Assembly (NCBI RefSeq): GCF_035222485.1
Contig: NC_085921.1
Coordinates: forward strand, 4,278,001-4,342,000
DNA: 64,000 bases
Direction of reading: 5' to 3'
DNA from: Podospora pseudoanserina
Lineage: Eukaryota; Ascomycota; Sordariomycetes; Sordariales; Podosporaceae
Shown here piece after piece: positions 52,606 through 64,000 of this stretch (within the stretch, counting starts at the first letter, position 1; every line of letters starts with the position of its first letter). Both the position numbers and the translations under genes were made by a program. Under the pieces are notes generated by a model. It had not been told where the DNA came from and made no database searches. It saw only the letters and a program-made list of their open reading frames with translations.

Positions 52606-54489
52606 ATGAAGTCATTCCTAGCTTTGAGGCCAGTTTTGTTTAAAAGGGAACTGCTGCTTGCTGCTGCAAGGTGAGTGAAACATTGAAGGGGTGGAGGGAG
52701 CTCATTCGCTAACGACACATGCGCACAGCAGCCGTGGGAGGTCTTTTGCACTGTGCACTGCCGCTGCCACCACCAGTCAGAAGAGAGTCAAGCTCAGTTT
52801 GAGAGGGTACAGTACGAAGAAGAGTGTGATTGTTGGGGGTGGTGGGCTCAAGGTGGAGTTTGAGGGGGGGGGGAAGAAAAGGGAGAGTTTGTAAGTCGCG
52901 AGGATAATATGATATGGTTGAGATGCTGATGATAGTTCTTGTCTTATTTAGGCCGTACTTTTGGTTGAGGTGAGTATATGCACCTCTTTTCGGCTGAGCG
53001 ATCTGCAATGCACAGAAGGACGACTGAACGACCTGCAGGGACAACTGCCGGTGCGCGAGCTGCATTAATCAGGATACGAGGCAGAGGAATTTCAATACTT
53101 TTGCGGTGAGTCTTCTTGATGGCCTTTTGGGAGGGAGACAAATTTTTGCTGATGAAAATGAATGGGGGGTAGATTCCTGCGGATATCAAACCTGAGAGTG
53201 TTAGCTCGACGGCGGAGGGGGTTGCTGTCAAGTGTTTGTGATCTCATACCCCCTCCTTCTTGAACACGTTTGGCATGCTGATGGGGAGATGTTAGGGTCC
53301 GACGGCCATGAGAGCAACTATGACTGGGACTTCATCCAGCACTACGTGAAGGAGGACAAGAGGGACAGAAGCGTCACCCAGGAGTACGTCCTCATCTCAA
53401 ACCCCAAAAAGATCGATCTAACACTGCACAAGCCAGCACTACTGGGGCGCGGAAATAGCCTCCAACCCACCCACCGTCTCCTACAACGAAGTGATGAACT
53501 CTGACCAAGGCGTGGCCGACCTCACAGCAAAGATCGTGAGTTCTCCCCTCCCCCCTTCCCTTCCCCCTTCCCCACATGATACTTACACTTCCTCCCGCAG
53601 CAAAAATACGGCTTCTCCTTCATCTCCTCCACCCCCTCCCACGACCCGGACCTAACCCGCCAGGTCCTCGAGCGCATCGCCTTCATCCGCCTGACCCACT
53701 ACGGCGGCTTCTACGACTTCATCCCCGACCTCGCCATGGCCGACACGGCCTACACCAACCTCGCCCTCCCCGCCCACACGGACAACACTTACTTCACCGA
53801 TCCCTCCGGCCTCCAAGCTTTCCACCTCCTCTCTCACACTCCTCCCCCGGGTGTTTCTGCCGAGACCGTCCAGGGCGGTGCTTCCTTGTTGGTGGACGGT
53901 TTCAACGCCGCCAAGGTGTTGAAAAAGGAGGACCCAAAGGCGTACGAGATTTTGACTCAAGTCCGACTGCCCTGGCATGCGAGCGGGAACGCGGGGATTA
54001 CGATCACCCCGGATAGGTTGTATCCCGTGTTGGAGGTGGTGGATGGGGAGCTGGGGAGGGTGAGGTGGAATAATGATGATAGGGGGGTTGTGCCGTTTGG
54101 GGAGGGGTATACTCCCGAGGAGTGGTATGGGGCGGCGAGGAAGTGGGATGAGATGCTGAGGAGGAGGGAGAGTGAGTATTGGGTGCAGTTGACGCCGGGG
54201 AGGGTGCTTGGTGAGGTCTTTGATGCTCTTAACTGAGGAGGGGGAGAGATATGCTAACGATGCTGGTGTAGTGTTTGACAACTGGAGGGTTATGCATGGG
54301 AGGAGTGCGTTTGAGGGGATTAGGAGGATTTGTGGAGCTTATAGTAAGTTCTCTTTGGTTGTCTTGTTTCTATTGTTTGGTTTATGGTATGCTGATGGGT
54401 TGGAAATAGTCAACAGAGACGATTGGATCTCGAGATGGAGAAACACCAACTTTGACAGGAAGAAGGTGTTGGACAGTGTAATCGGGTAG
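52606..54489 (+). CDS. Trimethyllysine dioxygenase (carnitine biosynthesis)
   Basis: Ten exons (52606-52670, 52729-52890, 52952-52969, 53039-53105, 53173-53233, 53296-53383, 53433-53535, 53601-54210, 54272-54343, 54410-54489) give 441 residues. The N terminus is Arg/Ser-rich and probably mitochondrial. The N-terminal domain (DUF971 type) has LPYFWLRDNCRCASCINQD, WSDGHESNYDWDFI and QHYWGAEIA. The Fe(II)/2-oxoglutarate dioxygenase domain has the metal triad HTD (H247, D249) in LALPAHTDNTYFTDP and distal H400 in NWRVMHGRSAF. Together they match TMLH, which hydroxylates trimethyllysine as the first step of carnitine synthesis; gamma-butyrobetaine hydroxylase is the close alternative. The third exon is 18 nt. 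The second exon's acceptor is a CAGCAG tandem. Confidence 0.93.
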
Positions 54490-55212
54490 AGTGGTGCCGA
54501 GGGGGTTAGGTATCAATTTCTTAGGGCCAGCCCGAACCAGATACAAATCCCAGGGTCTGGTATGCATGCGCTGTAACGTTTGACTACATTTGATTGCTTG
54601 ACAGGATTGACAAGTCAGTTCGATGTGAGCTTGCCTTTACCCCACCTCCGCATCGACTGACAGCTACCTATTTACCCCGCTGTTGTGTGTTTTCTCAATG
54701 CCATCTGGCAGACGTTTGAAGCTCTCGACTTGAGTTTCCCCAGGAACTTTTGGAGACACTTTCCATGTACTTAGTTTAAAGGCTAAAGTTATAAAATCGA
54801 TAATCCCATAGATATCGGCCCTTTCCCCTCAACTCCAGTCCCCGGATTTACCCCTCGATCCCCACGCTCCACTCCCCATGGAGCCAGAAACAAAGACAAC
54901 CCAAGGCCACGAATGGCATCATTGTGCATATGGGTATTGCCCACGAATCTTTGGGCACCATCCGCGGTATTCACGTAACCAAGCTCCACAGGACTTCGGA
55001 ATCTGGCAAGGGGATCCGTCTTCCCCTCCATTTCTTGATCGAGTTTCCGCCTTTTTTTGCTTGCAGGCTGGACAGCTGGCAGCAGGGACAGCTGGACAAG
55101 CAATAACAGACAAGATAGGTACAACGTAGCCGGGTAAGGGTATGTAGGTATCCATCCGTTTCGAGGGACCATAGGAGCCGACATGGTCTCCGAAGGTAAT
55201 CTGCGGGGTTGG

Positions 55213-55244
55213 CTGTGTGTGTATGTGTGTGTGTGTGTGTGTGT
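55213..55244 (+). repeat. (TG)n microsatellite, one interruption
   Basis: About 16 TG units, interrupted once by TA. Confidence 0.9.
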
Positions 55245-55292
55245 CCCTGGCCGAGATAGGTAGCTCCGCCTCGATCTTTGTAGATCTGCCTC

Positions 55293-55342
55293 GTCCCCCC
55301 TTTTCTTTTTTTCTTTTTTTTTCTTTTTTTCTTTTTTTCTCC
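55293..55342 (+). repeat. Polypyrimidine tract near the SDR start codon
   Basis: About 50 bases of almost pure T and C in CTTTTTTT blocks end 55 nt before the ATG. This is a typical fungal promoter or leader element of highly expressed genes. Confidence 0.8.
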
Positions 55343-55396
55343 GTTTCCTGTTTTTAGTTACTCAGTTCGAGATCAACAAACTCACCAAACTTCAAA

Positions 55397-56339
55397 ATGT
55401 CCCACGTTTCCCCAGCTGGGCTCTTCGCCCACGACTCTACCGCTCCTCCTGCCAGCAACAGAGTTCTGCCTCTGTTTTCCCTCGCTGGAAAGACCGCCAT
55501 CGTCTCGGGCGCCACAGCTGGTATCGGTTACGCTGTTGCTCAGGGGTTCGCCGAAGCGGGCGCCAACGTGGCGATATGGTACAACTCCAAGAAGGAGCAG
55601 GCTGAGGCTGCCGCAGCCGAGATTGAGAAGGACTTTGGCGTCAAGTGTAAGCCCCTTTCTCAGTCACCTACCTTCACCACCATGGAAACCTAACACACAA
55701 CCCTCCCAAACAGGCAAAGCCTACCAAGTAAACGTCGCCTCCTTCCCCGCCGTCTCCTCGGTCATCAACGACCACATCCTCCCCGAGTTCAACTCCCGCC
55801 TCGACATCTTCGTCGCCAACTCGGGCATCGCCTGGGAAGACGGCCCCATGCTCGACGGCGCGGCCGAGGACCGCATCAAGCGCTACAAGCAAATCATCGA
55901 CACCAACCTCGACGGCACCTTCTACTGCGCCAGAGTGGCCGGGGAGATCTTCCGCCGGCAGAAGCAAGAGGGGCTCGAGGGGTTCACCTACGGCAGCTTC
56001 ATTGCTACGGCGAGCATGAGCGGGAGTATTGTGAACATCCCCCAGCTGCAGACGGCGTATAATGCGAGCAAGGCGGGCGTGATTCACTTGGTCAAGAGTC
56101 TGGCGGTGGAGTGGGTTGGTTTTGCGAGGGCGAACACGGTGAGCCCGGGGTATATTGTTACGGAGATTAGCAAGTTTTGCGATGAGGGGACGAAGAGGGC
56201 TTGGAGGGATAAGATTCCGATGGGGAGGGAGGGGATGCCGAATGAGTTGAAGGGGGCGTATTTGTATCTGGCGAGCGATGCGGCTTCGTATACTACGGGG
56301 ATTGATTTGGTGGTGGATGGTGGGTATTGCGCTCCTTGA
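55397..56339 (+). CDS. Short-chain dehydrogenase, L-sorbose-reductase (Sou1) like
   Basis: Exons 55397-55646 and 55714-56339 (GTAAGC donor, AACAG acceptor) give 291 residues. The Rossmann motif is SGATAGIGYAVAQGF. The dinucleotide/structural NxG motif is VANSGIAWEDGP. The active site shows the Ser of ATASMSGSIVN and YNASK, and VSPGYIVTE and the C-terminal GIDLVVDGGYCAP are standard. The N-terminal extension (MSHVSPAGLFAHDSTAPPAS) and overall pattern are like NADPH-dependent sorbose/mannitol-type polyol reductases of fungi. The sugar substrate is not certain. Enzyme class is firm. Confidence 0.92.
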
Positions 56340-57330
56340 GGGGCTTCATAGAGAAGCAGAGTTCGGTTTCTGATGTTCAATGCTCGGACTTGATCTGGTG
56401 TAAGTCAATGGACTGTTGCCAACTGGCAGTCAGCTGCTGCCGGTGAACCCCTAATATATGCCTTGGCAAGCCAGATTCCAGACCGACCCAACCTCACCGC
56501 TGAGGCTCCAAAAGTTTGGAGCCTTGTGCTACCTGCCGATAACGTTCTCTCAATTCGGGCACGAGATAGCATTTACATCAAGTTGCCTGTGCCCCGCGTC
56601 TACCTCCAGTGTTCCAGACGTATTTACTTGATAAAAGACTCTCTGTTTGGGCCTTCTGAATGGGCCAGACCCGAGCCCATTTTTAGCAGAAGCGGGCCTC
56701 TCTTATTCTCCCCCCCACTGTAGAGCCAGGGGACCGTGATAGTGTTAAAAGTTGGGTGGATTATACCTTTGAATAACTGTATCGTTGGTGATTTGCTTTG
56801 AAAGCAACAAATGCCAGAGGGAGGCAAAAAAACCACGAGACCCGATTCCGCCTTTCTCAGCTTTCTGGAAAAGCCAGTCTCGTCCCAACCGCAGCTCACC
56901 TCCCGCCAATTCGGTGAAACAACCAAGGTACCCCTCCCCTCCTCCCGCCGCCCCAGCAGCTTTCTGGAGCTCGCCCACACCCACTCTCCTTGCTCCTTCG
57001 CAAGAGGACCAACTGGGAAAGTCGCCTCTCTCTCTCTCCGACCGCCGACCGCCCAACTGCTGCTTGCCTTCAGCCTTACCCATCTGACAATCCCAAAATC
57101 CGCTTTCAAACTTCAATCAAACGGCGGCTTTGGCGACTTGCACACACACCCCGCACCCTGCAACATTTTAAGGGGAGCCCGACCGACTGTCCAACCGGCG
57201 ACCCCCTTTACAGCCTTATTCCCCGTAATCCTCCTTCTTTGCCGCCGATAGTAAGAGTATCGATAGTCGATAGTATATTTTCCTCCTCCCACACCCCCAG
57301 CCTATTCAGTTCTCAACGACATCGATCAAC
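56340..57330. other. Intergenic, calcineurin A promoter and leader
   Basis: About 1 kb separates the SDR stop from the calcineurin A start codon. The second half (56850-57330) is C-rich and looks like a long 5' leader. Frames there carry no motifs. Confidence 0.5.
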
Positions 57331-59079
57331 ATGGACACCGAGGACGCCGGCGCCCAGGGCTTCGACCCCCGCACCCAGCAGGTCGACAACGCCATCCGCG
57401 CCATACAGCAGAAGAAGCCGCTCCCTGAGATTGACTTTACCATTCATGTGATGGAGGATGGCACTCAGGTCAGCACCCAGGAGAGAGTCTGCAAAGGTAG
57501 AGAACAACCCTCTCGACCCATTCAAGTACTGGTACTGACATTGTTGCCCCCCTCCCATCCAGATGTGCAAGCTCCCGCCATGTACAAGCCCACCGACGAC
57601 CAATTCTTCGAGGACGAGTCGCAACAAAAGCCCAACATTCAGTTCCTAAAGCAGCACTTCTACCGCGAGGGCCGCTTGACTGAGGAGCAGGCGCTATGGA
57701 TCCTCAAGAAGGGCACCGAGATCCTCCGCGCCGAGCCCAACCTACTCGAGATGGACGCGCCCATCACCGTCTGCGGTGACGTCCACGGCCAGTACTACGA
57801 CTTGATGAAGCTGTTTGAGGTCGGCGGCGACCCGGCGGAGACGAGGTATCTGTTCTTGGGCGACTATGTCGACCGTGGTTACTTCAGTATCGAGTGCGTG
57901 TTGTACCTGTGGGCGCTCAAGATCCACTACCCCAAGTCTCTGTGGCTGCTGCGTGGCAACCACGAGTGTCGCCACCTGACGGATTACTTCACCTTCAAGC
58001 TCGAGTGCAAGCACAAGTACTCCGAGGCCATCTACGAGGCATGCATGGAGTCGTTCTGTTCGTTGCCGCTGGCGGCTGTCATGAACAAGCAGTTTTTGTG
58101 CATCCACGGCGGTCTCAGCCCAGAGCTGCACACGCTGGATGACATTAGAAATATCGACCGCTTCCGCGAACCGCCCACCCAAGGCCTAATGTGCGACATC
58201 CTCTGGGCCGACCCCCTCGAGGACTTTGGCCAAGAAAAAACCACCGACTACTTCCTCCACAACCACGTCCGCGGCTGCTCCTACTTCTTCTCCTACCCGG
58301 CCGCCTGCCACTTCCTCGAGAAGAACAATCTGCTCTCTGTCATCCGTGCCCACGAGGCCCAGGACGCGGGGTACCGAATGTACCGTAAGACCCGCACAAC
58401 GGGCTTCCCCTCGGTCATGACCATCTTTTCCGCCCCCAACTATCTGGACGTGTATAACAACAAGGCGGCTGTTCTAAAATACGAGAACAACGTCATGAAC
58501 ATTAGACAGTTCAACTGCACCCCCCACCCGTACTGGCTCCCCAACTTCATGGACGTCTTCACCTGGTCGCTGCCCTTTGTGGGAGAAAAGATCACGGACA
58601 TGTTGATTGCCATCCTGTCAACCTGCTCCGAGGAGGAACTCCGTGAGGAATCATCCGCCTCCTCGCCTGGTCCAGTATCCCCCCCCTTGCCCTCGGCCTC
58701 GAGCGTCGGGAGCCAAGATCCGGAATCGATCGAATTCAAGAGACGTGCGATCAAGAACAAGATTTTGGCCATCGGACGACTGTCGAGGGTCTTCCAGGTT
58801 TTGAGAGAGGAATCCGAGAAGGTGTCGGAGCTCAAGACGGTCAGCGGCGGGAGACTGCCCGCCGGCACGCTGATGCTCGGCGCCGAGGGGATCAAGAATG
58901 CGATCTCGAGCTTTGAGGACGCCAGGAAGGTGGACATTCAGAACGAGAGGCTGCCGCCTAGCCATGACGAGGTGCAGAAGCAGAAGGACGAGGAGCACGC
59001 CCAGGCGCTGGAGCGGGCGACGAGGGAGGCGGAGCAGGATAAGAAGTTGCAGACGCTGAGTAGGAGGTTGAGCACGTGA
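57331..59079 (+). CDS. cna1: Calcineurin A, catalytic subunit (PP2B)
   Basis: Exons 57331-57496 and 57563-59079 give 560 residues; the in-frame 66-nt intron (GTAGAG, ATCCAG) is removed to give [15 protein letters not shown]. Phosphatase motifs are [37 protein letters not shown] and [12 protein letters not shown]. The calcineurin-B-binding helix, the calmodulin-binding region ([17 protein letters not shown]) and the autoinhibitory segment ([20 protein letters not shown]) follow in order. It is the Ca/calmodulin-activated Ser/Thr phosphatase of the cytosol. At the C terminus the TGA overlaps a strong donor (AC/GTGAGT at 59076). Splicing to acceptor TACAG at 59197 would replace the ending by ST-GE and a stop at 59207. 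Either end gives nearly the same protein. Confidence 0.96.
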   Translation: MDTEDAGAQGFDPRTQQVDNAIRAIQQKKPLPEIDFTIHVMEDGTQVSTQERVCKGREQPSRPIQVLVLTLLPPSHPDVQAPAMYKPTDDQFFEDESQQKPNIQFLKQHFYREGRLTEEQALWILKKGTEILRAEPNLLEMDAPITVCGDVHGQYYDLMKLFEVGGDPAETRYLFLGDYVDRGYFSIECVLYLWALKIHYPKSLWLLRGNHECRHLTDYFTFKLECKHKYSEAIYEACMESFCSLPLAAVMNKQFLCIHGGLSPELHTLDDIRNIDRFREPPTQGLMCDILWADPLEDFGQEKTTDYFLHNHVRGCSYFFSYPAACHFLEKNNLLSVIRAHEAQDAGYRMYRKTRTTGFPSVMTIFSAPNYLDVYNNKAAVLKYENNVMNIRQFNCTPHPYWLPNFMDVFTWSLPFVGEKITDMLIAILSTCSEEELREESSASSPGPVSPPLPSASSVGSQDPESIEFKRRAIKNKILAIGRLSRVFQVLREESEKVSELKTVSGGRLPAGTLMLGAEGIKNAISSFEDARKVDIQNERLPPSHDEVQKQKDEEHAQALERATREAEQDKKLQTLSRRLST

Positions 59080-60071
59080 GTTTTCTCTCTCTTTTTTTTC
59101 CTTTCCCTCCAAGTCATGAGTTTTTTTTTTTTTTTTTTGGCTCGGTTGATTTTGTTTTTGCGAGAAACTAATACGGGGTATCTTGGTACTAATACAGGGG
59201 TGAATAAAATAGGGATCGCAAGCGGTAGTCGATTCCAAGCTTTTGCTCTTGTGTTTTTGGCTTTTGGAAGAAGAATGGAGGTGGTGATCAGGAAACGGGG
59301 AAAGAATTGGCTGTGTTGGTTGGTTAAGTGGATGAATGATGGGCTGGATCTGTGTACTGTCCAAGTCAGTGTGTGTGTGTGTGTGTTGTGTGTGAGTGTG
59401 TGTGGGTGTGTGTTCAATAAAGGGTCGCGGCGAGAAAGATACTACCTACATATTTTTCCTCTCTCTCAACTTCTCACACCTAAATCACACACAGTATCCG
59501 TATGAAAGTAATGTCAGATATATCGGGTATTTGTTGCGAACCTCTCTTTCACTGCGGTCACATGCAAAACAAACGAGGTTAAAAATAACATTCCATACAA
59601 GTTCCTATCAATCATGCCCCTCCCTATGAACCAAGTCCCATCCATCCATCGCCCGTCCATCTTTGCTTGCTCTCTCTCTCACACACACATGTTCGCCATC
59701 AGGTCGTCCCACACTGCACAACCAAAACCTCCTTAGTCAAGGAGGCGAGGGCGTATCCTTCACGTTCCTCCACTCCTTCTCGACCTCACAAATATAACAA
59801 AATGAAAAACCACCCCCAACCACACACACCATCCATCATCCCAGAAAAAAATTGAATGCCCCATTTTTCTTTCCATCAATAGGCCTGAGAAACCAAAAAA
59901 AAAAAAAAAAAACCAAGCTAACAAAACGAGCGCCCCGATAAAAACACTGACAGGGATGTACATATACAACGCGCTGCCGCTGTGTCTCTAACAACATCGA
60001 GCAGCAACAACGATCATCATCTACATAAAACAATAACCGCACCTTGTCTACTACTTCCAAAGTTTCAAAAC
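59080..60071. other. Intergenic, convergent 3' regions with simple repeats
   Basis: The stretch lies between calcineurin A (+) and the deubiquitinase (-). It holds poly-T (59121-59138), (GT)n (59369-59412) and poly-A (59895-59912) runs, plus a possible last exon of calcineurin A at 59198-59207. No other gene. Confidence 0.6.
59369..59412 (+). repeat. (GT)n microsatellite, interrupted
   Basis: A GT-rich run with two short interruptions in the 3' flank of calcineurin A. Confidence 0.85.
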
Positions 60072-63000
60072 TCAGCCCTTGAGGAACAAGTCTCCAGCGC
60101 CGTTCCGTGTTGTTCGTGCCCGATCGGGGTGGTCTAATCCCAACAGATCATCCGTGTTCGTTGCAATGTCCCACAGAATATCGTCTACATCAACGACATG
60201 TTAGCCGCCATAAACAAAGACAGAAAGAGAGAGGTCCAAAATAAAACTTACCATCTTCCAAATATTGAGGTCGTGAGAATGATGATCTCCGGATCACAGC
60301 AAACTTGATCTTCTCAAAACTCTTGCCCTTGATACCAGTGCGCTGTTCCAGCCGCTTCTTGGTGTCGGCAAACTTCTCTCCTTCCTTGACCAAGAATCGG
60401 AACGGGATTCCATGCGCTCTGCTGGGCTCGCCGTGGAAGTGGAAGCAGGAAATGAAGTTTGCTTGGTCCGAAACCGCAGCATCCTCAGCGGGCATCCGCT
60501 CAGCTATCACCGACGTGTAATCGTTAATGCTGAGCACCGAATAGTCTCTGGCCAGATCTCTGAACCACTTGTGATGACTGCTAGTTTCATAGACGCGGAT
60601 CTTGCCCGCCTCTTCCTCGCTCGGAATTTTGGCCTTCTTGACCAGAGCCTCGATAAGGTCTTCCACCTGGCCGCTCTTGGGCACCAAGACATCGAACTGC
60701 TCCTCCTTGGTGATGCCCTCACTCAGCCACGTGATTTTGATGCTCTTCTTGGTATCCAACTCGGCCAAGCTCATGTCGAGCACCTCAAAATACAGAGCAT
60801 CGTTACGCTGATTCATGTTAAGTTGTCCGTAACCGGCCGGGATGAGGATATTGGCCAACGACTGATGCCCACGCTTCACCGCCGTCCGGGGGTTGTTAGA
60901 GCTAGCATTAACCGTGTAAAACCGCAGGTGCGTTGGCTCAACGTTGAGCTTCTCACCAACCTTCTCACACAGCTTGTCGTAGTTCATTTTCGTGTTGAGA
61001 ACCAGACTGAACTCCGGGTACTGCTTGGGATCGCACTTCTGGGGGTGAGCGTGGAAATCCACATTCTTCTTGTTGTTGAGAAAGTCGTAGTAATCCCGAA
61101 CATCCTCGTAGCGATCGACCGCCCTGACCCTGACAAAGTAAGCCACTGTGTTCGAAAAGAAGATCAGAATAACAACTTACGTTTCTTCAGAGCCCTGCCT
61201 TTCGGCGCCGAGCCCCAATTTGTACTTCTTCTCGTCACGGGTTCGCTGGAAGCAAATAATGTCTCCATCTTGAAGCTCGGCAGCTTTCAGCGTCAGCTTG
61301 ACCTTGAGACCCTCGATCATGCTAGGCTTGATTTCTTCCCACAACATGATCTTTTCGTCACTGGGCAGCTTCTCGCCCCAGTTCATCTTTTTCAAAATGA
61401 CCGGAATGAGATCCTCAACCTTCTTTTCCTTGCTGAAATAAATGTGGCCAACACCCCGCAAGCACTGCGACTCGACGTCGAACCATTTCAGGAAGAGTAG
61501 GATCAAGTCATTTTTGACAACCACACCATTCGGGAGCCCGGGATAGGTCGGCCAGACGGCAGCCCCATCAGCGTCGACTTCGTCAGCAATTTCAACCCAC
61601 ACACGGAGCGCTTGATCCCGGTGTGCCGTGGCTCTGCTGTACGTCTCTTCGACTGTCGGGCGAAGATCCATCACTGGCTGGTCTGGTCTGACTGTCTTGT
61701 TTTGCCGGTTCACCATGATCCATAATCGCACGCGTCTTGGATCCTCTCCAATGTCGGCGGCTATCTCGTTGGCCAAGTCTGCCATTGACGCCGTGCGAAG
61801 GAGCTTGTACTGCTTGTAGGAGCCCGGTTCCGAACCCACGGCGGCATCAAATGCCGTCAGGTCAACTCCGCCATGAGCCTTGAACGTCTCATCTGTGACG
61901 GCTTTGACCCCGAGGTAAAGGTGTTGCTCTTCTCTCTCCTTGCGCTTAGCTTCACGGGCAGCATGTTCTTGCTCGAACCTTTTCTGGAGATGTTCCGGAG
62001 CATCGGCTGGCGTGACAGGGCAGAGAATCTTGTCCAATCTCGACTTCCGGATGTAAACCAGCATGTAGGCGCTGTTTGGCCGCATGATGGGTTGTTTCTT
62101 GGCGTTGAGTTGGGGACGGCCACCAGTTGTCTTGTAGAAGCCGCCAAAGTTCTCCTCCAGGACTTCGCGTTTCGTGGCCTTGGTGACCTTATCATCGTCA
62201 TATTTGTACCACCAGCCGTCCTTTTCTGGTTTCAGGAACGCATAGTAGTGACCCGCATTGAGATCACCGCTGTGTACCAGAACACCGTGAAGCTCGTATT
62301 CCCATGGCTCGGACCTATCAGCCTCCTTTGACAGATAGGCTGAGGCATCAAACTCCTCGGGAAACTCGTAGCGATCATTGATCTTCATCATAGTGTCGAG
62401 ATTGATGTCGTACTCGAACCGCTTCAGCTGCAAATGGAGGACGTCTGGGAAGCTGTTGAAGATGACTCCCTTGTCGGCGTCCTGCAACTTGTACGTGTCT
62501 CCGGCAAAGTACTGGTTTTCTCCGTCGAGCTTCTCCACCTGGATGTAGTCTTGAAAACTATCCAGCAGATTCGCGTTCCCGCTGACATTAAGCTGAACGT
62601 CCCAAAAGTCCTCGACGCGACTTGATTCGTAGGGGACGTTGATGCAGGAGATGTAGGTTTTGATCTTGCCGCTGAACATCATGGGAAGCGCCTTTTCCAG
62701 GTCGGTGCCCTTCATCTTGTCCTCCATACGCTCCATGAGCTTCCTAGAAAGCTCTTGCACATCTTGCTGCTCAAAAATGTGCCGCGTTTCCCAGCCAAAA
62801 GACTTGGTGAGCTCGTTGGTGCTAACAGCGACATTCGAAGTCTGAAGTTGGTAGAAGAGTCTCTGCAGTGTATAAGCGCTGTTTTTCATATCCTCTTCGT
62901 GCTCTGTGGGGATACTGTAAATGGCCTTGCGGAAAGCATTGGTAAAGTATAATGACTGAAGGAGTGAGTTGAGGTAACAGGTAGCGCCTTGGTTCTTAAG

Positions 63001-63876
63001 ACCAACGTAGCCAGTCTCCTTCTTGGAATCGTAGTTGTTGAAGTTGTGCCATAAAACGCCCGTTTCGTCCTCGACAACTCTGACGAAAGCGGTGATGTTG
63101 GCAGCATCGTTTTCCACCAGAGGCCTGTCTGCAGTCTCCCAGACAACATTGAACATCTTCCGGCACTCCAGAAACCTAGTGAAGCCCCAGTCGCTCTCCT
63201 CCTTGGTGAATCGATGATGCGCCGAGTGATGAAACATTAGGGATGGGTCTTTGGGATTCCACAGGACGAGGGCAAACTGCACACAGCAGCTCCAGTTGTC
63301 GGGAACACTGTTGGTGTCGAAACCATGCTCCAGGTAAATGGAGCACTGGTCCAAGACATTATTGCCGTGTGGAAAGAGTAGGATCCGCCTGTCGAGTGTC
63401 AGAAAAAAAACCAAAACCAATCAGATAGCCATTGCTCACCATGGGTAACCTCCAGCCTGGAATATGGGCCCTCGCTCCTTCTTATTCATCGTGCGCCATC
63501 CTTGCACTTCCCAGGTGTGGACGACATCTTCGAGAATCCGGGGCTCTTCGGCGAGCGGAGGAAGCACTATTTCCTTCATGGCATCACCTATCACGGAGTC
63601 AGCACTGCCTGGCGTGGGACAACAAGTGGCAGGTCGGGTGTGTTCAAACATACTATCTGTGGCGAGTACAACATCCGTCTCCATGCTGTCGGGGTTGATG
63701 ATGGCGACATCTTCGGACTCGGTGCCGTTTGGCTCGACGATATGTTCTTCGGGTTGGTCTAGCAGCATGGCATTCGGCGACACAGCGTCGCCATTGTGCT
63801 GGTTGTCGGCCTGAAGGGTCAGGTTAGCAAAGCCGGGGATTGGCGAGGCCGAGAGGAGGGGATCGGGCCCAGTCAT
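60072..63876 (-). CDS. Ubiquitin carboxyl-terminal hydrolase, USP7/Ubp15 type
   Basis: Exons 63876-63440, 63388-61181, 61129-60252 and 60184-60072 give 1,211 residues. The start is the ATG at 63876 (MTGPDPLLSAS); the longer open frame begins only with TTG. Domain order is typical of USP7: an acidic N terminus, a MATH/TRAF domain (residues ~115-265, with VPDNWSCCVQFALVLWNP), then the USP domain. That domain has Cys box GLKNQGATCYLNSLLQSL (Cys ~283) and His box GDLNAGHYYAFLKPEKDGWW plus YDDDKVT. C-terminal ubiquitin-like domains follow, ending in the conserved GLDHPDRARTTRNGAG tail. The enzyme removes ubiquitin from nuclear and cytosolic substrates. The third splice uses the internal acceptor GTCAG at 61130, which alone keeps frame (EET-VRAVDRYEDVRDYYDF). 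Confidence 0.95.
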
Positions 63877-64000
63877 GACGGCAATCTTGGGGAATAGTTG
63901 CAAAATGATTTGGTGGGAAATGTGTCGCAGAGAGTATTGTGTAGAACTGCTCAAGGGCTGTTGGTGGAGGGGAGGAGTGGTCGTCGAGAAAGCAGAAGCG

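Larger units (their letters stand above)
54490..55396. other. Intergenic, SDR promoter with simple repeats
   Basis: The stretch contains a (TG)n run at 55213-55244 and a long C/T tract at 55293-55342 just before the SDR start codon. Nothing else is supported. Confidence 0.6.

Noticed and set aside
61141-61148. Acceptor ACACAG at 61146 for the deubiquitinase third exon
   Set aside because: It breaks the reading frame; the GTCAG acceptor at 61130 restores the conserved VRAVDRYEDVRDYYDF sequence.

Overview
The window is nuclear DNA of a filamentous ascomycete, most likely a sordariomycete close to Podospora or Chaetomium. The evidence is gene-dense packing on both strands, spliced genes with introns of about 48-135 nt that carry GTANGT-type donors and CTAAC branch sites, and a single-copy fungal housekeeping gene set. 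I see no transposon, virus-like element, CRISPR array, tRNA or rRNA gene.

Layout. 1-10 kb: a partial dolichol-kinase-like membrane protein (-), a Ser/Thr-rich membrane or wall protein (+), a FAM32A homologue (-), an orphan protein with a hydrophobic tail (+) and acid sphingomyelinase (-). 11-22.5 kb: a chromodomain/HDA2-3-like chromatin protein and a 1,804-residue sacsin-like GHKL ATPase ending in an HExxH motif, both (+). 24.5-30.3 kb: NAD-formate dehydrogenase (+), an MMTAG2-like RS protein (-), Mediator MED6 (+) and a probably decayed orphan gene (+). 31.2-38.9 kb is a ribosome-biogenesis neighbourhood: a non-coding host transcript (-) whose six introns each carry one copy of the same box C/D snoRNA family, directly downstream of the DEAH helicase Dhr1/Ecm16 (-), then a proteasome chaperone 3 homologue (+) and ribosomal protein uL15/RPL28 (+, eight exons). 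40-49 kb: a cyclase-family enzyme (+), TIM22 (+), a membrane-anchored GH16 glucanase (-), splicing factor Prp45/SNW (-) and a p24 cargo receptor (-). 49.7-64 kb: a PhoD-like phosphatase (+), trimethyllysine dioxygenase (+, ten exons), a sorbose-reductase-like SDR (+), calcineurin A (+) and a USP7/Ubp15-type deubiquitinase (-).

The strongest new observations are two. (1) The six-copy intronic C/D snoRNA array at 31.4-32.7 kb has boxes C, C' and D in every copy and two guide elements that match neighbouring sites of one LSU rRNA segment. (2) The formate dehydrogenase gene begins with an optional 150-nt in-frame intron placed immediately after the ATG. If the intron is kept it encodes a mitochondrial presequence; if it is removed the enzyme starts like the usual cytosolic form.

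Exon boundaries were derived by eye from splice consensus, frame and family motifs. No alignment or database search was run, and family names come from recognised motifs and memory.
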